Source: Oscarella lobularis
Taxonomy: Eukaryota > Porifera > Homoscleromorpha > Homosclerophorida > Oscarellidae
DNA: 64,000 nucleotides
Direction of reading: 5' to 3'
Assembly: GCF_947507565.1 (NCBI RefSeq)
Contig: NC_089177.1
Span: 3,472,001 to 3,536,000 of the forward strand
The notes beneath the pieces were generated by a model, which worked only from the letters and a program-made list of their open reading frames with translations, ran no database searches and was not told where the DNA came from. The position numbers and the translations under genes were made by a program. Positions 35,682 to 44,415 of this stretch are shown here, piece by piece; position 1 is the first letter of the stretch; each line of letters starts with the position of its first letter.

Positions 35682-36356
35682 TTAATTAAAACGAGGCGTC
35701 ACCTGACTAGTGACGTATGCCTGCAAACGCTCGCACTTGGCCTTCCAATCATCTCTCTCCCGACGAAGACGACGCACGTCTTGCTCGTATCTCTGAACGA
35801 GCGTTTTGAGCTCGTCGCGCTCGCGTTCGAGATCAACTCGCTGTTGAACGCGACGCTGACGACAGTTCTGCGCATAGCCGCGATTCTTTAGCGTGCGTCG
35901 ACGACGTTTCAAGCGCGCCACTTCCTCCTTCGTCGAGCGACGCATGAGCGCGTTCAGCTCGCGAACGGACATGTTTGCGAGTTCGGCGTCGGTGATTCCG
36001 TATTCGTTGCCTTCTGCTGACCCTTCGCTTGTCGCCGGACTGGGCGCCGCGCCGCCGCTATACGTGCTCGCGGTGGGAGCCGGTGCCGAGGAGTCGGCGT
36101 CGTCTTCGAATAGCGCGACGACGAAGTCTGAATCGTACGTTTCGCTTGGAATCAATTGAGTTGTCGGTTCGACCATCCATCCGCCGATTTGAACGATGTT
36201 GTCGTCGGTTTGGCTCACGGACGACGACGATGCTGACTTTGAGGGCGATATGAGGACGTCGAGTTGGTGGGTCGAGGCGAAATCCACTGGGAATGGATTG
36301 CAGAATTCCTCCGGTACCGTTTGCGTATACAGCTGTTGTTGCTGGGGATGATACAT
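35682..36356 (-). CDS. MAF: Maf-family bZIP transcription factor (large-Maf-like), single exon
   Basis: This 224-residue nuclear factor binds MARE sites as homo- or heterodimers. The extended homology region reads [20 protein letters not shown]. The basic region [20 protein letters not shown] has the Maf-specific Tyr (GYAQ) that widens DNA specificity. A leucine zipper follows (L/V at heptad spacing to about residue 215). The N-terminal 110 residues are Ser/Thr/Asp/Glu-rich ([15 protein letters not shown]), consistent with an activation domain, so it resembles large rather than small Mafs. The real ATG is 36356; the longer frame to 36365 begins with GTG. The stop is TAA at 35682-35684. Lack of introns agrees with large Maf genes being mostly intronless. 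Confidence 0.93.
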   Translation of the reverse strand: MYHPQQQQLYTQTVPEEFCNPFPVDFASTHQLDVLISPSKSASSSSVSQTDDNIVQIGGWMVEPTTQLIPSETYDSDFVVALFEDDADSSAPAPTASTYSGGAAPSPATSEGSAEGNEYGITDAELANMSVRELNALMRRSTKEEVARLKRRRRTLKNRGYAQNCRQRRVQQRVDLERERDELKTLVQRYEQDVRRLRRERDDWKAKCERLQAYVTSQVTPRFN

Positions 36357-36892
36357 AGTCAGCACTTTACTCCTTACTCACGACCTCACACTTACAGTAG
36401 TCGTGGGATGACTGATCCACGTATGGTGGACACGGCCCATTTATCCTAGTCAGCACTTACATCATAGTCTAAATTTGGAGACGAAGATTACGTCAGCGTT
36501 GACCAATCACTAATCGTCTAGCTTTCTAGCATAGGTACGTGGCGTCTTGACAACATTAGGTACGGTTTGACTCTTTTTTAGGTGCAAAAAATACTTTTTG
36601 ATACAAACGGAATACAGTTCTGCAAAGAAAACGACTCTATGCCGCCGGAGCGATGACGTACAGAACCGAACGTCATGCTCCACAACGCATGCGCTGAAGC
36701 ATTCGCGACGTTTTTTGTTTTTGGAGGGAGAATCGCTTCAAAAATAGCATCAATCGTATCGTCGCTGTGATCAAAACCCCGTTTGTCTTTCATTTGAATG
36801 GCTATTGGTTGTCGCCCGAAAGTCGCTGTCGTTCCCGTCGCCGTTTTTCCCAAAAAACACGCTTCAAGACGAAACGCGGAATCGCATCGACA
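36357..36892. promoter_or_regulatory. Divergent Maf / MAF1 promoter region
   Basis: 536 bp lie between the two start codons. Visible motifs are a 12-bp direct repeat TAGTCAGCACTT (36357-36368 and 36448-36459), each containing a Maf half-site on the minus strand (TGCTGAC); TTACGTCAGCG (36488-36498, CRE or MARE half-site like); a CCAAT in GACCAATCAC (36501-36510); GATGACGTAC (about 36651); and a perfect NRF1-type palindrome CGCATGCGC (36686-36694). Motif calls are by eye. Part of the interval next to the Maf ATG must be 5' UTR and may contain an intron. Confidence 0.5.
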
Positions 36893-37827
36893 ATGAAACT
36901 TCTCGAAAACGCCCAACTCGACTCTCTCACCCAACGACTCTGCATAGAAACGGCCGGCGTAAGAATCTCCGGCAGGTAAATAAAAGAACTACGCCCCCTT
37001 TCGAACGACCACTCTCAATCACTCAGAGTCGAAAGCTATTCGTGCAAAATGATCGAAAGCGACAAGCGACTCTACCGAATGCTGAGCCACGAAGCGCACG
37101 GCGACGTCTTAGCTCTTTCGCCTCCCAAGTCCCTTTTGGGAGCCACGCCCCCGTCGTCCTGTCCACCGGCCGTCAGTCCGTTGACGCATACGTGCTCGCG
37201 AAAAATGATATCGTATTTGATATCGACGCTGAACGCGTCGTTTCAGCCCGACTACGATTTCAGCAATGCGAAATCGGAGGAATTCAGTCGCGAACCGAGC
37301 GTCCAGTTTGTCGTCAATGCCGTGCGAAGTAGTCTCGGATCGACGGCACCGGAAGTGTACAATCGTCTCGAGTCGACTCTATGGAGTACCATCGATGAGC
37401 AGATTGATTTATCAGAGGCAACGATATACAGGTAATTAATTAAATACGTAGTTATATTCTATGTGATTATTATTATTATCGGTGGTTCATTTTTTAGCTA
37501 CAATCCAGATTTGGTGTCGGATCCCTATGGGGAAGAGGGAAGTCTTTGGTCGTTCAACTACTTTCTGTATAATCAAAAGAGGAATCGCATGTTATTTTTC
37601 AGTTGCTGTGCTACCAGGTGAGAAAAGCGTTTCTCGTCGTTTTTTTAATTAAAAACGGGGGTTATTGGCTTTTCTCTAGTTTGCTTGCTCCTCTGGACGG
37701 GGACGATGTCGAGTCAATGGAAACAGCCGGTTTTATAGAAGACATGGATGACAGCGGAGTTGAAGTGGACAAAGGAAGATATGCGTCTCTTGGCTATGGA
37801 GGCGGCGGCGGCATTTCTCTTCCCTAA
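36893..37827 (+). CDS. MAF1: MAF1, repressor of RNA polymerase III
   Basis: MAF1 is a nutrient/TOR-regulated inhibitor of Pol III that binds the polymerase and blocks Brf1-TBP recruitment. The protein starts [16 protein letters not shown], the family N-terminus, then [55 protein letters not shown] corresponds to the conserved central box. [25 protein letters not shown] (37501-37570) is the C-terminal signature. The C-terminus is an acidic tail ([20 protein letters not shown]) ending [12 protein letters not shown] at 37825-37827. There are four exons with short introns. It is head-to-head with the Maf bZIP gene; the names are coincidental and the proteins are unrelated. Confidence 0.95.
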
Positions 37828-37963
37828 GTGCTCTTCATTTATCCCGTACGGGTAAGGACATATGTGCACCTTACAGCACGCGAGTAGCTCTAGTCATATT
37901 TTAATTGTATTTTAGTTCATCTCTATAGTTAAATGCTCTAACTAAAAAAAAGATTTCCTAGTT

Positions 37964-39479
37964 TTAGGCATGCTTTGCTATGAGATCCTCGCTAAACTCC
38001 CATAAGCGTTTTGCTAGTTCCGAATCGTTTGCTTCGGGCAGAGTATCGCATTCGCAACAGTCCGAAAAGTATTTCCCGCCGACTTCCTTCACGTCGTCAG
38101 AAGCGGCACAATACACAATAGTAGCAGCTCCTTGTTCCTAAAAATGTATAAATTATATTAGGAGAACAAGTTTCATACTGTAGCTGACTCACCACGGATT
38201 TAGTAAAGGATCTCGCGAGAAAGAAGAGGATTTTGTACAGATACGAATTGCGGTTTAAATTCGTTGGAATCATGTTTCCTGGATTGGCTGCATTCGCCGT
38301 GACGCCAGTTCCGGCAAGTCGCCGATTGAGTTCATTAGTAAACATGACGAGACAGAGCTTCGACTGAGCATAAGCGAGCATAGGCCAATAGTGAGATTCG
38401 GGATAAGGAAGGAGGGAAAAGTCAAGTCGCTTGTCGCGAGACAACGTGTGAAAACGATGCGCGTGAGACGAGACGGCGACAACGCGAGCCGGTTTGGAGG
38501 CGACAAGCACATCTCTCAGTAGCGTTGTCAGGTAAAAATGTCCTAAATAGTTCACGGCGAACGTAATTTCCAAGTCGTCCTTGGAACGAGTGTATGGTAT
38601 TCCCATGATGCCTGCATTACAGATGAGAATGTGAAGAGGCCTAGGGGGAGCAAATATGGGCAGTCAGTGGTATGCACGCACTAGTTTACCATTTCTTTTG
38701 GCTGTAGGATTCAGCAAACGTTTTCACGTTTTGCAGGGATGATAAATCAAGGTGCATCACCTCTACGATGGCACTGGGCTATAAAAGATTATCAGTTGCA
38801 GCTGCTAGCACCACCACAACACAACAACCTTCGTCTGTTGAATCAAAGAGGCCGCTGAACGAGCCAAGGCCAAATCACGACAAGCCAACACAACGTGAGC
38901 GCCGCATAGAGCCAGGGCCTTAGCTGACTCATACCCTACAAGTAGACTTAGGTATATCCAGTCAGAGGGCTAAGTTATTTCTCTCGTGCCTAGTCCTGAA
39001 TTTGATCCGGTTACAATGGCGTACTTTCCCGTCAGGTCGTCGCCTTCCAGAACTTCGATTGCAGTCACTGTATTCCCAGATTTTCGTCGCTTGGCAACGT
39101 CGCTGTCCAATCGTGGAATGCATCGCGGATCGCAATAACTTCTCTTTCCGGTAATGTGACTGCAAAGGAGCTCTGTTTTGAATTTCCAACACACGTCCAA
39201 TTCTATTTTTTACTCGACATAGATTTTCAAGCCCGATTTAGGATCTTTTTCTTCTGTCCATCCGTAAGGGAATTTCGTTGTAATCTTCGTTTTTTGAGCT
39301 CGAGGGTGGAGCCACTGAGTCGACCGTTTTGCGTGACTATCGGTAGGCAGGTGAAAGTCAACGATGAGTACGGGTTTTTCGCTTTCTTACTTTGCATAGA
39401 ATATTCGTTTATCGTGGGTCGTTTTCTCTTCCCAACCAGGCGGCAGATCCTCCAGCAAATCGCCATCTTCTTCGGCCAT
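37964..39479 (-). CDS. WWOX: WWOX, WW-domain oxidoreductase
   Basis: This metazoan protein combines two WW domains with a short-chain dehydrogenase. The start at 39479 gives MAEEDGDLLEDLPPGWEEKT, WW domain 1. The second WW module reads FPYGWTEEKDPKSGLKIYVE and HITGKRSYCDPR. The SDR part has IVTGSNSGLG (the TGxxxGxG cofactor loop), LAYAQSKLC (the catalytic YxxxK) and NPGNMIPTNL. NYLGHFYLTTLLRDVL also matches closely. It ends SDDVKEVGGKYFSDCCEC then LIAKHA, TAA at 37964-37966. The usual second tryptophan pattern of WW1 appears weakened in the H/QWLHP stretch. It shares a 166-bp divergent promoter with a MATE carrier. Confidence 0.93.
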
Positions 39480-39645
39480 TTCTATGCACGTGCGAAGGCT
39501 CTGCAAAGGAAATGACTCAGTCTTGTGTCTCGGTGATGCAACCGAAGGATTTTTATCGGTGATGCAACACTGTACCTACGGGACTTTAGACCTTCGTGTA
39601 TAAGTGAGCAGTCGTCTTTGCAATTCGCCGTAGAATTGTTCCACG
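39480..39645. promoter_or_regulatory. Divergent WWOX / MATE promoter with stress-type elements
   Basis: Within 166 bp there is an E-box CACGTG (about 39487-39492) and an AP-1 site TGACTCA (39513-39519). There are also two copies of TCGGTGATGCAAC (39530-39542 and 39556-39568). TGATGCAAC fits the ATF4/CEBP composite (CARE) consensus TGATGnAAn. Spacing between the copies is 26 bp. The combination is consistent with stress-inducible transcription of the drug/toxin efflux gene, which is inference. Confidence 0.5.
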
Positions 39646-42516
39646 ATGGTAAAAGAAGCGTACGACGTACTTCAGAGCACCGAGGAGACGAGTCGAAGTC
39701 GAATTCGCAAGGAAAACGAGGAGAATGACGAGATGGTGCTGGCGACGAGCAAGTCGAGCTCTCGAGAAGAAGACAAAGGCTTTTTCTGCTGGAAATCTTC
39801 TTTCTTGACGCGCCGTTTTCTTTCGCCGCCGGTACGCGCTGAAAGTCGGATCCTGATGTCATTGGCTTGGCCTGTGGTACGAAGAAGGAGAAAGATGTTC
39901 GATTCGTTCATTCATTCATTTATTTTTTGTTTCAGACGGTGACCTATCTTTTTCAATTTCTTCTTCCCATGTCGGCTATTCTCATATGTGGACATATTGG
40001 AGAAACTGAACTGGATTCTGTCGGTAAGCACGATCAATCTAATATTGAATATTATTAATCTTTACATTCCAGGTCTTGCCGTTTCGGTAATAGAGATAAT
40101 TTTTCTTTTGTCTGTATTTTATTGGAAGAATTTAGATTACTAATGTAACTGGTCTTTCTGTGGCTATTGGAATGGCATCAGCATGTGATACGCTCTTCTC
40201 GCAGGTATCTATAGCAGCAGAGACTTTCATGTAGCACATGTACTTGGGAATCGTGTCTAGGCTGTTGGTGCAAAGAACAAGAAAGAAGTGAGCATTGTCT
40301 TGCAAAAAGGTACATGAAAACGTGGACAGCGAGAAACGTCACAAGTGTATTGAACGCGTAGGAATACTTATTCTCGGTTTGACGTGTTTGCCAATATTTG
40401 GCGTATGGCTCAATATCGAGCCTTTGCTCTTGGGCTTCCGCGTTTCCTGTGACGTGGCAAGGTAACGATATTCAGATTACTTATCAGCAATGCTATTATT
40501 TTTGAATAGGCAAGCGGGCACATTTTCAAAGATTCTCATCGCTGGCCTACCGGTAAAATCATTTCCAACTCAACTATTTTGTATCCTATGCGTGTTTTTC
40601 TAGGGAAACTTGCTCTATGCTTTGCTACAAAAGTTTATCCAAAATCAAGTACCTAATAGTATCAAAAAATCGATCTATTGTGAACTTTTTTGGTGATAGG
40701 GAATCGTCAAGCCTCCTCTAATTGTTGGACTGTTGTCATTGTCATTTGCCGTTATTGCCAACTCTATTGCCGTCTTTGTATTTCACAACGGAATTGAGTG
40801 CGTCTACATACACGCACACGCAAAATATATCTTGATAAGAAATTATTTAGAACTGCTGCGGCTATCGTATCGGTTGCTTATACTCTTCAACCAATCATAT
40901 TACTCATGATCATGAAAAAATGGAATCTCGGATTGGATATGTGGCACGGTGAGTCGCTTTTTCTTCCCGCCTCTTGACTCTCAGAGCTCTATCTTCGTCT
41001 CCAGGCTGGTCTTGGGAGTGCATTTACGAGTGGAAAACGTACATCTTACTAGCCATTCCTGGCATTCTAATGCTTTGCATCGAGTGGTGGAGTTACGAAT
41101 TGGGAATCCTAGTAACCAGTACGCAGTACATAACAAATAGAAAGTATCACATATCTATAGATGCCATGTCTAATAGGTATGGTCAATAAAGTGGAATCAG
41201 GCGCCTTTATCGTCAGCTTCAACGTGACAGCGATTGCATTTATGATTCCTCTCGGCGTGTCCGTTGCCGCGAGCATTCGCGTTGGGAATCTCTTGGGTGC
41301 AAACAAGCCTTGGGAAGCGAAGAGGTCAGCGTGGACTGCCTTCGGCATTGCAAGTATGTGAGGTTGAGAAAAGTGCTGTCAAACGGTATCAATTTTGAAT
41401 TGATTTAGCGTTTTTTGCCCTGATTATATCTATGGTGCTTCTAAGCGCTCGCCACGTGCTTGGCTGGATTTATTCAGATAGCCAGTTAGTGAAAACGTAA
41501 ACAAATGTCTAATTATTATTCATTATGTGTGTGGCTGGCTAGGGACATCGTTGACTTGGCTGCTAAATTATTCATCATTTTGGCTGCTTCTGAAATATTT
41601 GATTACACTCAGGTAATGACATATCTGTATGATCGTTTATAAAATTATTATAGAGGGTCTTCATCTTAGGCGACGTTGGGTGGCGTCTACCGCGGTGCGG
41701 GTCGTCAGAAAATCGCATCTGTGTTTAACTTCATCGGCTATTATGTAATTGGATTACCAATAGGAATTCCTCTGGCGTTAGTAGTAGGCATGGGCGGAAT
41801 TGGTATGACGCGACACAAAGTCACAATAAAAGAAATTTAATTTTAATTAATATTTTTATAGGAATGTGGATTGGATTGTTATTGGGTGTCACCACTCAGG
41901 TTTGTACAGGATATATTGTTTGGGGGTTGATTTTTTTCTAAGTAGGAAGTTTAGGCGATTTTTGCGACTGTTTTTGTAGCGAGGTTTGACTGGGTTTTGG
42001 AAGCGAAGAAGGTCAGTAGTCTTGATACAGTAGTTGCTTCTATTATACTCATTGTATTTCCCTCTCTAACTAACTAAAATGCAGGCGCGAGAGCGGGTGG
42101 GAGTGAGCGAAGAGGAAGACCTTTGTGAAAACGAGTTAAAATCAAGCATTGAAATGAAAGAGGCAGTTTCAGACGACTTGCAATTATTGACTCAAGAAGA
42201 TGTAGCTGACTCCGAGGAAAAGATCGATGCAGGTGACGCAGAAGTCGGTTATCTAACAGGACGATCACAACAGCGGCGAAGTTCTCGGGAATTTCGACGT
42301 GTTTTGCTGCAGAGAATTGCTTGGCTAATCACCTGCCTGGCTATTCTCGCCGCCTGTGCTGTCGTCAGCGAATTCAAGTGGATTGCATGTGACGACAAGT
42401 GCCTCTCTCAAAATGGGAGCGTGGCCATAAATGGAACCACTCTTTGTCCTAACAATACTGATACTCTCCCAACGTCTTTACTGACACCTCGAGTTAATAT
42501 ATCTGGCCTCATCTGA
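39646..42516 (+). CDS. SLC47-type MATE multidrug/toxin extrusion transporter, copy 1
   Basis: This is a proton-coupled organic-cation exporter of the MATE fold. It has many short exons. Membrane blocks include FLLPMSAILICGHIGETELDSVGLA, ITNVTGLSVAIGMASACDTLFSQAVGAKN, ILILGLTCLPIFGVWL, PLIVGLLSLSFAVIANSI, ILLAIPGILMLCIEWWSYELGIL, VSVAASIRVGNLLGANKP and ATLGGVYRGAGRQKIASV. FIGYYVIGLPIGIPLAL follows. The two inverted halves each keep the CDTLFSQ or SIRVGNLLG motif typical of eukaryotic MATEs. The long cytosolic C-terminus (acidic, about 42090-42280) and an extra final helix (LLQRIAWLITCLAILAACAVV) resemble the 13-helix vertebrate SLC47 proteins. The stop is TGA at 42514-42516. A paralogue lies downstream at 44416-47119. 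Confidence 0.92.
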
Positions 42517-42575
42517 GTTTATGTTTGCTAATATTATTATTTTTTAACGCAAGTGCTCTATCGGTTCTTAGCTTT

Positions 42576-42603
42576 GCCAGAGACTAAATATTTAGTCTCT
42601 GGC
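42576..42603. repeat. Perfect 28-bp palindrome
   Basis: GCCAGAGACTAAAT is followed immediately by its exact reverse complement, with no loop, between the MATE copy 1 stop and the P-loop NTPase start. It could be a dimeric transcription-factor site, a hairpin in the MATE 3' UTR, or a remnant of two terminal repeats. Confidence 0.9.
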
Positions 42604-42714
42604 TGCCACGCGAAGATCCGGGCATGTAAATCGTGACGTCAAAATTCATCAGAGATTCATGTGCTCTATTGCCCCCGAGCATGCGCTTCTGATGCAAGCT
42701 TACGCAATCAGCAA

Positions 42715-44131
42715 ATGGACGTCGAGGAAAAGAAGGTTTCTCCCCGACGACGCAAAGCCTCAGAGGAGTCAACGACGCTCTACCAAAGCCAGGAAACCCC
42801 AGAGCCAACTCCTGCGTATCCGATGAGACGATACATTTGTTCAAGTCTCGGCTTCAAGTTGATGATTCTTGCGTCTGTCGTTTTCATCTTGGGCGTACTT
42901 CTGGGGTCACCGTTGTCTGGAATCAAAGATCGTCTGCAGGCTGGATCACCAATCGAAGTACCTACAAAACCGATTCCTGAACTTCTTTTGCCGAGAGACG
43001 ATGCCTTCCTATCGCTAAAAGAAGTCTTGTCACAATGAGTTCGTTCGTACGGGTATTATACGTTAGTGATGGGCCCACACGGATGCGGGAAAACGACGCT
43101 GATGCTGCAAGTGCTATCCGAAATTAGGAAAGAGAGGGGCGGAGTTATCTACGTGCCCCTGTTCGCAGGACACGAATTCCATTCAGATTTCTACAAGGCT
43201 GTTAAATTCGCCTTTGACTCGTATTGGCATACTCTCTTTGAAAATTCACGTGCCTACAGTAGAATGTCGCCGTTTACAGATGCCGACGATGCATTCTCTT
43301 TCCTGATTGACTACGTTGTCTAGCCTCGCAAGCCAGACCCTTACGAGCTACGAGCAGTGAGGCAAGACCGCGCCTACACACCTCGCGCGCTAAAGCTACC
43401 AAACGAACAGCCTCCTGCTCGTAAGGGTCTGGCTTGCGAGGCTATACGTTGTCCAAGCATCGCTTGGTTATGCTAAGAAGCATGACGTAAGATTCACACT
43501 CGTCTTTGACGACGTCAGTCATTTACTGAAGGACAGCCCGGAAACGCTGGCCCGTCTTCAGAGAATCTCCAGGGACCTGGTGGCCCGATTTCCTCTGCAT
43601 ATAGTATTCATTGCTTCTGGAGGAAATGTTCGAAAGGAATTTTATCGTGGCAGTGCAATGTTAGGAATGGAAGTACACGATGTCGAGGACGTTAGCCAAT
43701 ATGATGCACTGAAGATTCTCTCTTTAAATGCCAGTTCCAATATAAACATAACGGACATATATGTTCAAGTGACTGGCGGCAGATTACAACTTTTGTGGGA
43801 TGTGCAACGACATTTTTCTAAAGCATCCCTATCATCTCTTACACGGCATTTCATTGATTTTCCAAGGAAATGCCTACAAAAATGTTTGTCTATGCCTGAC
43901 GGCAAAAGTATCACTCAGAAAGTTTTTCATATTCTCAATGAGCATGAAGGAAAAGTATATAGGGACGTCGTAACGGACAGAATTGAATACGTACGCAGTC
44001 CAGAAGCTAGAGACGTTTATTGTTGTCTGATTGACGAGGATATCATTTTTGAAAGCGGTAGAAGCATCTTGTCTTACTACTCCGCCATTGTTGAAACAGC
44101 GGCAAGAACGCTCATGAAACCAGTGAACTGA
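42715..44131 (+). pseudogene. Single-pass membrane P-loop NTPase gene, intronless, broken by a stop and a MITE
   Basis: No intron is seen. The N-terminus is polar and Ser/Pro-rich, with one membrane helix (LMILASVVFILGVLLG, about 42865-42910). A nucleotide-binding domain follows: Walker A GPHGCGKTT (43072-43098), then a Walker B-like FTLVFDDV (about 43498-43520), and a sensor-like HIVFIASGGN. Two lesions interrupt the frame. One is TGA at 43036-43038, 12 codons before Walker A, with the reading frame continuing unchanged on both sides. The other is a 124-bp inverted-repeat element at 43321-43444 with a 9-bp target duplication, after which the frame resumes and runs to TGA at 44129-44131. The domain resembles single-pass AAA/STAND-like ATPases that I recall from fungi and some invertebrates; that comparison is from memory. 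It may be a pseudogene, or a null allele of a functional gene. Confidence 0.75.
43321..43444. mobile_element. 124-bp MITE with 28-bp terminal inverted repeats and 9-bp target duplication
   Basis: Both ends begin TAGCCTCGCAAGCCAGACCC and stay identical for 28 bp when read inward. The left arm then has one extra TACGAGC unit. The element is flanked by perfect direct repeats TACGTTGTC (43312-43320 and 43445-43453). A 9-bp duplication fits Mutator-like elements, but the superfamily is inferred. There is no coding capacity, so it is non-autonomous. No second copy was found in this window. Confidence 0.92.
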
Positions 44132-44198
44132 TTGTGAGCCGCTGTTTTTCTGTGTCTTGTGACAATATCTATGTGGTAATGAATAGCTACAGTATATC

Positions 44199-44290
44199 CA
44201 GATTATTTATCAGCAATATGATTTATTTGAAGGCAAGCGAGCGCATTTCGCTGGCCTACTGATAGAATAATTTCCAAGTCACCTATTTTG
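44199..44290 (+). pseudogene. Relic of a MATE exon with flanking intron sequence
   Basis: This segment aligns with 40472-40582 of MATE copy 1, covering intron end, the exon GTFSKILIAGLP and the next intron start. Shared stretches include CAGATTA-TTATCAGCAAT, GGCAAGCG, CGCTGGCCTAC and ATTTCCAA. The relic has lost about 14 bp of exon and the AG acceptor context, so it cannot function. It indicates an additional, decayed copy in the tandem array. Confidence 0.75.
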
Positions 44291-44415
44291 TGGGCTTTGA
44301 TCAGGTAATCAAATTACTGTATTTAGAACCGTTGAAGCGCGTTATCGAGCTTTGTGTTATGTCGTAAGCCGTCGCAATCGGTTTCTTGCGCTCGCTTCTG
44401 CAATCGCCACGGGCA

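Noticed and set aside
36357-36365. Three extra N-terminal residues for the Maf protein
   Set aside because: The frame starts with GTG. The first ATG is at 36356.
35682-37827. Idea that the neighbouring Maf bZIP and MAF1 genes are functionally linked because of their names
   Set aside because: Maf is a leucine-zipper DNA-binding factor and MAF1 is a Pol III repressor. They share no homology; only the promoter is shared.
43016-43063. An intron to explain the in-frame stop in the P-loop NTPase
   Set aside because: The only GT-AG pair would remove the conserved YYTLV lead-in and puts the downstream frame out of phase.
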